DNA from: Antedon mediterranea | Taxonomy: Eukaryota; Echinodermata; Crinoidea; Comatulida; Antedonidae | Assembly (NCBI RefSeq): GCF_964355755.1 | Contig: NC_092678.1 | Span: forward strand, 1,633,922-1,697,921 | Reading direction: 5' to 3' | Length of the DNA stretch: 64,000 nucleotides | Shown: one piece after another, positions 1-10,200 of the stretch | Layout: the number at the start of each line of letters is the position of its first letter | Numbering within the stretch: position 1 is the stretch's first letter | Notes under the pieces: generated by a model | What the model saw: the letters and a program-made list of their open reading frames with translations, nothing else | Database searches by the model: none | What the model was told of the DNA's origin: nothing | Program-made: the position numbers and the translations under genes

Positions 1-3000
1 AAAAAAATAGTGTTATATTTGCGTTTTTATAAATTTTGTTCATTTTCAAAGCACTAAATCGTTTAGCAACTTAGTTAATAATTCTTTAACTTCATTAGTC
101 AACTTCTCAACATTTTCAACAACTATGATCAACTGACCATAATGAGCACTCTACTCAATATGGCCGCTTTGTTTCATACCTCTTTACCACTCTCATACAA
201 TCACTTTTCCTGGACACAAAGATGGCCACTAGGACACGTTCCACTCAAGGAACTAATAGGAAATGGTTAATAAATAATGATAGTTGAAGAGGTTTTATAA
301 CCCATTTATAATTCTTTTATTACTATCTAACAATTATTTCAACACAATGCATTTAAATTTGTAAAGGCAACACAATGAATTTATTTAAAATTTAAATTAT
401 GGATGTGGTTTTCCTTTTCCATATACGACCTTCGTCATTTCCTATTAGTGACCTTAATTTCTTTCCACCATACTGATAAGGAATAATTTATATTTGTTCT
501 CGTCCTTAAATCAATGCCATTCTGGGATTAAACCATCAGGAAATCCTGTTACACCTTCAGGAAATCATTAGGGAAAGTTTTTAAAAGTTTGTATTTATAC
601 TTGTGTCACATGTATACATATTACTTTCAATATTGTTTTAGAGTGTGAAATAACACAAGATCACTTATCACAATATGAAATACATTTCTTTATTTGTTCA
701 AAGCATTAGAAGTATATATTCAGGTAAAAGGCAGACAAAAATGATCCCTCATGACAGATTTTGATGTGAGCGAGGATGAAATAATGAAATTTTAAGTGAG
801 ATATATTTCCTATAAATATTAATTATTTCACTTAAGTCAATCAATATTTAAAGATTTTAAGTGGTATTCATTTTAAAGATTGGAGAATTATAATCTTAAA
901 TTGATTGTAAATAAACAGTCCAATTTGTTAATGGATTGCCTAGCATATTGAGCTGATATGTAGTACATATGCAGCATAAACGGTCAACAACACAGTCCGT
1001 TGGATAGCCTAAGATTCAATCTTTTCCCTACAAATTCAAGTGAACTGAAAGATTATCGTTGTAAGGTCATATCTTGCATTTTTTTTAAAGTTTAAACCAA
1101 TTAAAAGTTTTAATTTAAAACTAATTTAAGACCAAGGTTAATATGATTAATAGATCATGTTAACAAATAGACACTTTTATTAACACCTGAAAGTGTTTTG
1201 ATAGACAGGAAATTGATATCAAGGTATTTCTTTGTTAGAAAAGTTAATGGAACAATCAGTTGATTGATATTAGACTATTTTTTATGACTACAAATATAGA
1301 GAAACTCTGAACTACCCATTAACATTGCTGAAGTTAAGCCATGTGAAATGGTGACGAAATCTAGATAGAAATAGAGTCTAGAGTCATTAATTGTGTCAAA
1401 TATGACATTAGGTTCGTTGATGTTGTAATTTTAAAAGTGATCTGATATTATTACTAGACAATCATAATAGTTCATCATTGTGGACAGCTTTTGTTGAGAA
1501 AGTGTTTTTGTTTTCTTGTGAGCCAAATTGTGATTATCTTAATACTGTCTCATCTCTGTGTGAAAGAGCTTTTGATTGATACAAAACTAGATGTCTATAT
1601 ACTATTTGATTATTTACTGGTCAGATCTTATACCATACAATAATAAACTTAGAAATTTAGCTGTTCAGTATTTACATTCGTTTTCATTCATAGGTCAGAT
1701 TATGGTCACACTGACCTGTTACCAAGGAAACATAATAACAGAGTTCAATTGAAGTATCAAAAGTATTGATATAATACCATTATTATACATCAAATACCAT
1801 TCTCAAATATTTCACAATAAGCTATTGTAGATGTTGCCAAGTAGTGCGTACAACAGCTCTTTATGTAATATATAACCAGCCTTGTTTTAATAGATTAACT
1901 TATAAGAAGTTAAACAAGCATCTTTATGTTAGTTTTACATTAAACAAAGACAGACTATCATTGAATTTCAACATCTGTCACCTTAACTTTGTTTAAAATT
2001 ATTGCTTTCATTTTATACTACAGCAGACTGTACTGTTTTTTTTTATATGACCACTTCTTACACTTTCACTGGCCGCATTGTTGTGGTATACCTTGATTTC
2101 CATCTGAACTGTAAAGAATGCTGTAGGGCGTATGAAATATTCCTTTGTAGTTACTGTACGTTATATACTTGGCAGTTCACAACTGATCACTGTGGGAACA
2201 GATGACTCAAAGAAGTTTGTGTAGTTAAATTGCCCAGAAGAAATGAGTCATTTCATTCCATAGTGTTCACTTGTGTTTCACAAACACTATAATATGTGGG
2301 AAACCTTTGACGTGTGATTCATACTATACTGTACCAGTCTGAGATGGGGGGAATTGAAACAGGTGGGAAGAAAAAACTATATAAAAAGTTGTATGAAGTA
2401 CTAACTAGAGCAGTGTACTTTGTCAGCCTATGACTAGGCTGTCTCTTTATGGTGTTTTATCTGGGAGATATTTCTGCATGCTGTCCGAGATAACAAAAAA
2501 AACTGCTCATGGCATTATTATAAACTTAATTATTTTCAACAGTTGATTTCTTTTTAATAATAACGTGGGTTGAGTATAATTATATTCTGGTCCCTTGTCA
2601 TGCTTAATCTTTCACCTTGTCATTTATACTGTAATAGGCCCTTCATATGACAATCAACACAAACCTTAACTTATTACATAATCATGGTTCAAGCAGATTT
2701 CACTTGCACCTGGAGACACTGCCAAGACTCTACAAATTGTTTCCTTAATAGGGGTTGACCATAGCATTAAAACATATATTGCTAGCTCTTATTCGTTTTA
2801 AAGGAAAATGTTTATTAGGGTGTCTCAACAAATCAAAGTAAAAAATGATGTTCTTTTTTCTTCTTTTTCTTTCCTCTTTCTATCAATGCCAATTGGTTTG
2901 TAAAATGTGCCAACATTTGTTGTGCTCAGCTCAGCTCTGGCAAAAGTTTGCAATGTTTAATCAAAGGATGCAGAGATGGCTTTGATAGAAAAAACAGTAG

Positions 3001-3845
3001 AAAAAAGCTGGTGAAATTTCTAAAGATTTTTGAAAATGTTACAGAATTCTTGGACACTTTCCAGACAGTGAGATGAGCCATACTGTTACTGTACCAATGT
3101 TTTTAATTTCCTTTTGTTCATTTTCTTTCTTTCTCTTTCACAATAAAGGAAACAATGTATTTATTTTACAATGCAATTTTATGAATCATTTTGTTATGAT
3201 ATTCACATGCCTGAAATGTTTGATACCCATGAGTCAATAACCATAGGCCTACAAACAATAGAAGATATTTTGTGAAAGTTTAGGACTTCATACTTTACTT
3301 TTGTTTCCTTGTGTTTCTTCTTTGTTGAAGCCAATCTTTTATTTTGTGGAGGAAGGTTTGGGACGTGTGTAAATTTATGGGAGACTATAGTATTTGAATT
3401 GGAAACATAGAAAAAAAAAAATGTTCAACTTTAATGTCCCAATCGAATATGCCAACTAGCATAATGGAGCATTAGTGGAAGACCAAGATTAGACCAGTAA
3501 ATTAATTCTTCCAATAAAATGTATTTTATTACAATGTAATATTACCGGACCTTTGAACAAAGAGGCCCACTGGTAATCATATACAAAACAAAGGCCTACA
3601 AAACTGTTGCTAATGAGAACAGACTGTTAGATCTGGGTCTGTCTGTGATACCTTTGTTCTGGGTCTGTCTGAATGGAGTTCGAAGGTAGTTCAGTAAGTC
3701 AAAGTTTGCACATTTATTTTTAGTGATGTTTACTGTAACACGAAGTGGTAATTAAGTTTAAGGTGTGTTCATGCCAAAACTGACAAGTTTTCCTATGCTG
3801 TAACTATAGCAACTATGGCAAACTCTTTTTTTTCCCTCTGCTATG
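1..3845. other. AT-rich non-coding stretch, no gene seen
   Basis: No open frame here has recognisable protein features or exon-like splice signals in a consistent frame. The sequence is AT-rich with poly-T and poly-A runs. It could be intergenic or the inside of a large intron; the sequence does not decide. Confidence 0.6.
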
Positions 3846-4075
3846 TAGAAACAATAGTACAACTTTGCATTATTTGGAAACTATTTTGCAACTTTGCACT
3901 TTGTGGAAACTTTAGTGCAACTTTGTGATATGTGGAAACAATAATACAATATTTGCACTATTTGTAAACTATTTTGCAACTTTGCACTATTTGGAAACTA
4001 TTTTGCAACTTTGCACTATTTGGAAACTATTTTGGAAACAATAGTGCTTGTGGTAGGTACTATAGTGCAACTTGG
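3846..4075. repeat. Degenerate ~30-bp minisatellite
   Basis: Repeated words TTTGCACTATTTGGAAAC and CTATTTTGCAACTTTGCAC recur with substitutions. The two most regular copies lie around 3965-4030. The array is diverged, so probably old. Confidence 0.75.
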
Positions 4076-4440
4076 CAGTATTTTGACACTATGTGCAATT
4101 TGCTCTTTGTTGAAACTAGCAATATATTATTTCTGCTTTAACATGCCAAATCCTACCAAAAAATACCTTAGGCCTACCAACAGGTAGATTTAACACAAAA
4201 TAATGAGATACATTTTTACTACCAGTACTATTTAGCAAATCAGCTGGTTAACCTTTTGAATTGTATTGTACTATACATTCTAAAAATAGAACGCATAATT
4301 ATACCCTTGAAAAAAAGTATGCTCAGATATTGCCTTGTTATTAATTATTCCTTTAAAATAATAAATGTAACCAAGAAAACGTTATGTAAACCTAAATGAT
4401 CATAAAATTGTGTGGTAGAATGTTCTAATATAATAGTATA

Positions 4441-4505
4441 ATATACGAATTTGTAAAGCGCCAATTCCAGCAACAATTAGTGATCAAAGGCGCTGTGGAC
4501 TTAGA
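4441..4505 (+). repeat. Fragment of dispersed repeat with paired GGCGC arms
   Basis: TTGTAAAGCGCCAATTCC is followed about 25 bp later by CAAAGGCGCTGTGGAC, so the two GCGCC/GGCGC cores can pair. This resembles the 3' part of a short interspersed repeat I recall from marine invertebrate genomes; the family name is not certain. Confidence 0.4.
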
Positions 4506-4670
4506 TGTTACATCTTTTCAGTAACATTCTTCTCCCCTAAGGGTCACATCATGTCATCGGCAGCCAACTACGGTGCCATTACGTCAGTCCACGACAGCGT
4601 GTATGTATTAACTAGTACACCGGGGTAACCCCCTACTCGTCTCGAAAGATGTACTAGGTTCTTTAAAGTG

Positions 4671-4910
4671 CACACGAGCCAGATGTACACTGGACCTGCA
4701 CATGAGCCAGATGTACACTGGACCTGCACATGAGCCAGATGTACACTGGACCTGCACATGAGCCAGATGTACACTGGACCTGCACATGAGCCAGATGTAC
4801 ACTGGACCTGCACATGAGCCAGATGTACACTGGACCTGCACATGAGCCAGATGTACACTGGACCTGCACATGAGCCAGATGTACACTGGACCTGCACATG
4901 AGCCAGATGT
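4671..4910. repeat. 28-bp tandem array, about 8.5 copies
   Basis: The unit CACATGAGCCAGATGTACAC + TGGACCTG repeats almost perfectly; only the first unit differs (CACACGAG). Because 28 is not a multiple of 3, three units (84 bp) give a 28-residue peptide repeat in every minus-strand frame, which produces three overlapping spurious open frames. Near-identity of units indicates recent expansion or homogenisation. Confidence 0.95.
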
Positions 4911-5339
4911 TTATAGTCCATATACGAGAAGACTATAGAAAAGAGCTCACCCAGTTAGTTGAATACCAGCCTGTAGTTTTAATACTATGTACTATGTAAA
5001 CCTGCAATAAGATAAATCCTTCAGTTATTAACTACATTGCTTCCTTCTCATTTTATATTAATATCATATTTTCAAGTGGCAGTCAATGCCGTGCCCTGCT
5101 TTTCTACGGCTTTTTGCCAAATTGAATTCATTTTGATTTCAGACATGGGATTCAAAAAATTAAATTTCAATTTCTTAGATCTCAGAAGGTCGTCAACCTG
5201 ATGTTTTATATTACTCCATGAGGTCTTATTGGAAAATGAATTACCTACTTATTTAGGGTGCCATGGTCAAATACCTATCTTCAAAAGTTTAGATAGTAAT
5301 ACTAAAAACATAGAGGTATATAAAATACCTCAAGTTATT
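4911..5339. other. No feature seen
   Basis: AT-rich sequence between the 28-bp array and the TTAA-flanked element. No coding signal or repeat recognised. Confidence 0.6.
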
Positions 5340-5891
5340 TTAAAGATGTATTGTCCCTTTGACTAATTCCCAAAAAAATTTTTTTTTTAAATTTCGAAAA
5401 AAAGTGGGTCATTTTGAAGTATCATAATAGTTATTAACTTTCACCAAAAATTAGTCAAAAAAAAAATTATTTAACCAAAATACAGATGTTTTTTTGTTAA
5501 AAAAATAACTTTGACTTCCATTCAAAGTTTTCAATCAAAACATATCCCATAATGCAATGCGCTTGTTTGGCTACTCTGTATGCATAATCATAAAACTTCC
5601 TCGCGATCTGTGTGAAAACACCTTCTCAACCGTGATGAGTTGTAAACAATCCTAATTAGCATCATGCATAATGCATACTCATGGTTTGAAATCTTTGTTT
5701 ACTTTCGCTTGCGACGATTTCTCAGACGAAATGTAATCTAATTAATTTACCTGTTAATTTCGTAAACTGTTGTTTTTGGCTCGAATTTTCGACTTAAAGT
5801 GAATAACTTTAATATTACTTTGATATGGCCAATTTAAATTGAGAATATTTTTTTTTCATTTTTTGTGTTTCAAGGGACAATACATCTTTAA
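5340..5891. mobile_element. TTAA-flanked TIR element (MITE), 552 bp
   Basis: The left end reads TTAA then AGATGTATTGTCCCTT; the right end reads AAGGGACAATACATCT then TTAA. That is a perfect 16-bp terminal inverted repeat with TTAA on both sides, the target duplication typical of piggyBac-type transposition. The interior is AT-rich and has no transposase frame, so the element is non-autonomous. Superfamily assignment rests only on the TTAA. Confidence 0.85.
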
Positions 5892-6008
5892 TTAAATGCT
5901 TCAGATTACAAACTCAGTTGTATGCTATTTCACACTTTTGTGCCTTGTGTACAAGAGGTACAGGTATGACCCGACTCAATTTCAGGATTTTTACCACTTT
6001 TTTTTATA

Positions 6009-6640
6009 TTAAAGACCCCTTCCCTGCAATTTTGGACGTTTTTTGGAAAATAATACATATATATCACTTTAAAAACATTAAACCATGTCATTCCTTGTCT
6101 TAAATGTACGTTTTATGGTAAATTATGATAAAGAGTGTGAAACAATGCACTACCTAAGTAGCTCGCGGCGATCGACCTCTCGTGGACGGTCTTAGGCCTA
6201 GCCTAGCTAGGCTTAGTTTTGTAGGCCTAGCTGGTAAACATCGGTAACGTACGAACATCGTACGCTACCTATATACCTAGCCTGACGTTGTATAGTTGCT
6301 GCATTAATTGTCTTTCTATTTTTGCCAGACTCCGTTGATACAAATTGGGGAAAACCCGGTATTTTCGCTGAAAAGTTAGGAGTCTTCCATTTGTTTTGGC
6401 CTCACGATCGATCGAAAAGTGGGCGAATTACAGGTGAAAAACAAAAATATCAATCCGCGCGCAATGCATTTTGGGATTTATAGAATCGCTATAATTATTA
6501 GAATCGACTTATTTTTCACATTTTTAACCGTTTAAAGACGAAAAAAGTTATCGCAATAGGATCATATAGTATTATTTTTACATTAAATATAGTTTGTGAT
6601 CTTAAATTAGATCTAAAAAACGTAGGGAATGGGGCTTTAA
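6009..6640 (+). mobile_element. TTAA-flanked TIR element, copy 1 (632 bp)
   Basis: Ends are TTAA-AGACCCCTTCCCTGCA and ACGTAGGGAATGGGGCT-TTAA, imperfect inverted repeats of about 16 bp. A nearly identical copy lies inverted at 21766-22399, which confirms the boundaries. The interior holds nested TAGGCCTA/CTAGCTAG palindromes and GATCGATCG. No coding capacity. Ends differ from the neighbouring 5340-5891 family. Confidence 0.9.
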
Positions 6641-6882
6641 ATTGTGAATCTTTTAGGTCTTCATCATATACTTGTTTACTTCCTTAATTACTACTTGAAA
6701 TCGTAACAAGAAATTGTGCTGTTTTAATGAATAAACAAAATTAGTGTCTGACCTTCCTTGTGTTTGGTTTCTTGTTTTTGTTTTGACTTCTTATTTGTGA
6801 TTTTTATTATTTTGATTTGATCAGCAAAATCAACACTGTGGTCATGTTACAAAGTTGTCATAACAATCATAGACTATGTTAT

Positions 6883-6975
6883 ACCATACAATATTTTTTT
6901 ATATCAATACCATATTTGGTTATATCACTACCATATTTGGGCACATCACAATAGTTTGATAGTGTAGACAGAGCT
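6883..6975 (+). mobile_element. Half copy of the TATCAAAC foldback MITE
   Basis: CCATATTTGGGCACATCACAATAGTTTGATAGTGTAGACAG matches the right half of the complete copy at 14835-14987, with 'ACCATATTTGG' internal repeats. The left inverted end is not recognisable. Confidence 0.6.
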
Positions 6976-7789
6976 TTTCTGTGTTAGTGCAATATTGGAT
7001 TGTTGATCTATACTTTTTGCTTTATCATGATGATATTATATACCGGTAAGTCACTATTGATAGCAATGCCTTTCATCTTAACCATAGTATCTCTATGCCA
7101 TAACCTATAGTTAAATGCATAAATATTCACTGAAAAGGCTTGACATCTGAGGTAGGGCTCCTAGACACTCCTTTATTCTAGTAAAACCCACAAATACCAA
7201 ACTGCTTAGAAAAGTCTTATCTTGATCAATAATGTAATGTTTATATTTAGTAAGTGGACTGTGCCCGGAACTATTTAAAAAAATAGTTCATAGTAAAGGT
7301 TACTAGAATAGTACCAACATTCCTTAAATATATTGTGAACTTTACAGTTTTTATGTAAATATTCAATACTTGTTTTGAAAGTTTGTAACTTGTACTACTT
7401 GTAGTTATTGTGTTAGCCAACCAGGAAATATGTATTGCTTAGAAATGTAACCAATTTTACAGGGACCTTATCATTATGGCTATGTTGACAATTCTTTTTA
7501 TGCAAGTACCTAGAACACATTGCTGGCACTGAATTTGCATTGTATTTGCTGAAATAGCAAATTTGTCTTTGATGTATAAAGACAAGTTACCATGTCGTGA
7601 AATGTGCATGATCAACAAGAGCCATTGGTTTTAGCATGGTTGACATATTGCAATTTAAGGTTGCAAACATTTTGTTTATACGCATTTAACAACGAGAAAC
7701 TCACCAATTATAAAGATAGATAAACTACAATTGATCGTACTTATAAACTAAGTCTCATTTGAGGCTTAGGGAGTGGAGCTGAAAGAGTT

Positions 7790-7870
7790 GCGAGTTGAAA
7801 TGCTGACCCTAGGACCCTGCACTTTAGGATTGGAAGGCAAGCATGTTAACCACCAAACTATATCCATTAC
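7790..7870 (-). repeat. tRNA-like relic (tRNA-Gly UCC-like), possible SINE head
   Basis: On the minus strand, GTTTGGTGGTTAACATGCT followed by TGCCTTCCAATCC resembles the D-arm/A-box and anticodon arm of tRNA-Gly(UCC). The expected B-box is degraded to GGGTCCTAGGGTC. It will not fold as a functional tRNA and is best read as a tRNA-derived SINE head or pseudogene. Confidence 0.4.
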
Positions 7871-7949
7871 TGCATATGTAAACACCTATATAAAAAAAAC
7901 CTGAAGGGAGGTTTTTTACAGGGGTTAGTTTCTCCACAAAAGCTGCAAA

Positions 7950-9199
7950 AATTGTAGGTAGTAGGATAGATAGGTCTGCTTACCATACTTAATTGTAGGT
8001 AGTAGGATAGATAGGTCTGCTTACCATACTTAATTGTAGGTAGTAGGATAGATAGGTCTGCTTACCATACTTAATTGTAGGTAGTAGGATAGATAGGTCT
8101 GCTTACCATACTTAATTGTAGGTAGTAGGATAGATAGGTCTGCTTACCATACTTAATTGTAGGTAGTAGGATAGATAGGTCTGCTTACCATACTTAATTG
8201 TAGGTAGTAGGATAGATAGGTCTGCTTACCATACTTAATTGTAGGTAGTAGGATAGATAGGTCTGCTTACCATACTTAATTGTAGGTAGTAGGATAGATA
8301 GGTCTGCTTACCATACTTACGGGAGGTAGTAGGATAGATAGGTCTGCTTACCATACTTAATTGTAGGTAGTAGGATAGATAGGTCTGCTTACCATACTTA
8401 CGGGAGGTAGTAGGATAGTCTGCTTACCATACTTACGGGAGGTAGTAGGATAGATAGGTCTGCTTACCATACTTAATTGTAGGTAGTAGGATAGATAGGT
8501 CTGCTTACCATACTTAATTGTAGGTAGTAGGATAGATAGGTCTGCTTACCATACTTACGGGAGGTAGTAGGATAGATAGGTCTGCTTACCATACTTAATT
8601 GTAGGTAGTAGGATAGATAGGTCTGCTTACCATACTTACGGGAGGTAGTAGGATAGTCTGCTTACCATACTTACGGGAGGTAGTAGGATAGATAGGTCTG
8701 CTTACCATACTTAATTGTAGGTAGTAGGATAGATAGGTCTGCTTACCATACTTAATTGTAGGTAGTAGGATAGATAGGTCTGCTTACCATACTTAATTGT
8801 AGGTAGTAGGATAGATAGGTCTGCTTACCATACTTACGGGAGGTAGTAGGATAGATAGGTCTGCTTACCATACTTAATTGTAGGTAGTAGGATAGATAGG
8901 TCTGCTTACCATACTTAATTGTAGGTAGTAGGATAGATAGGTCTGCTTACCATACTTACGGGAGGTAGTAGGATAGATAGGTCTGCTTACCATACTTAAT
9001 TGTAGGTAGTAGGATAGATAGGTCTGCTTACCATACTTAATTGTAGGTAGTAGGATAGATAGGTCTGCTTACCATACTTACGGGAGGTAGTAGGATAGAT
9101 AGGTCTGCTTACCATACTTACGGGAGGTAGTAGGATAGATAGGTCTGCTTACCATACTTACGGGAGGTAGTAGGATAGATAGGTCTGCTTACCATACTT
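7950..9199. repeat. 31-unit satellite with higher-order structure
   Basis: Three unit types alternate: A (41 bp, begins AATTGTAGGTAG), B (40 bp, begins ACGGGAGGTAG) and b (35 bp, B with an internal 5-bp loss). I read the order as A x9, B A b B A A, B A b B A A, A B A A B A A B B B. Unit lengths sum exactly to 1250 bp. The six-unit block B-A-b-B-A-A (238 bp) is duplicated exactly at 8319-8556 and 8557-8794. All units share the core GGTAGTAGGATAG and the end TCTGCTTACCATACTT. Confidence 0.95.
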
Positions 9200-10040
9200 A
9201 CCCCCTGGACCCCCTAGCATCACATCAATATTAGTACCTCAAATATACTTGCACTTTTGTCTGAATCATTGTTTTTTTGTTTTCCTTTTTGTCTATTGTA
9301 TTGTTATCATAAATTATTGTATGAATTGCAACAAAAGATTGACAATTCTCACTTCCTAATCACTTTCCAAAAGGATAATATTTAGCCTTGGAAAAGCTGT
9401 TAGGATTTGTGGATATTTTATTATACAAGGACTTCCACTTAATGGATCAAAGGACTGAATTTAGATTTCTATCAAATAAGTACTCTGTAGAGTTACTAAT
9501 ATCTTATTATTGCATCATCTGTGATTATATTGTACTAATATTTTTTTTACCAAGCCCAAGAAATAAAATAGAAAGTGTGAAGAATTGAACCTTTGACACT
9601 AACATTCAAGATCCACATTCGTGATTATAAAAGGAAAAAAACAGTAGAGTAAACAATATCAAAATTAAGTTGTAATTGTATTTTTATAGTGCATGTCTCC
9701 GCAATGGGTTGATCTAGGTAGTCTGCATGCTTAAATTAATTGCAATTAAACTTGATTAATTAATAATTGAGCAGCATTTCTTTACATTGAGAACATTTTT
9801 AATTATCATGATGTAGATATTCTCTCAGGACATGGATAAAACAATTTAATAGCATTTTGATTTATTTCTGATGTATTGTCATTAAATATGTTTTATGATA
9901 TCAACCACTGGTCCCTGAAGATCATTTTTAAATATTAAGGAATGTCTATAGATGACTTTTCATGGGAAATTTGGTTGGGCCACCCAGTTTAATACCTACA
10001 ATAACATGGGATTGTATTTGGCCTGTTGATTTACTGTAAA
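9200..10040. other. No feature seen
   Basis: AT-rich. A 66-codon open frame at 9388-9588 has no recognisable features and stays unannotated. Confidence 0.6.
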
Positions 10041-10200
10041 GCTCTGTTCACACTATCAAACTTTATTTAACAAAAAATGTGGTGTGCCCATATAATAATG
10101 ACATGATGATGTTGTATCACTACCATATCTGGGCATATCACTACCATATTTGGGCTAATCACACTTTTTTTGTCAAACTAGTTTGATAGTGTAGACAAAG
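10041..10200. mobile_element. TATCAAAC foldback MITE copy
   Basis: The left end TCTGTTCACACTATCAAACT pairs with the right end AGTTTGATAGTGTAGACAAAG. Subterminal GTGTGCCCATAT and internal ATCACTACCATAT words match the other copies. About 160 bp, no coding capacity. Confidence 0.85.

Noticed and set aside
4568-4921. Three overlapping minus-strand open frames with repeated CRSSVHLAHVQ-like peptides
   Set aside because: They are produced entirely by the 28-bp tandem array, which has no stop in any frame of that strand; there are no splice or domain signals.
7790-7870. Functional tRNA-Gly gene
   Set aside because: The B-box and T-arm are degraded and no acceptor stem pairs; kept only as a tRNA-like relic.
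7950-9199. CRISPR-like array
   Set aside because: The whole unit repeats, with no unique spacers, and the context is an animal genome. It is a satellite.
7950-9199. let-7 microRNA gene cluster
   Set aside because: The seed region matches, but the mature sequence diverges after position 12 and no complementary star arm exists to form a precursor hairpin.
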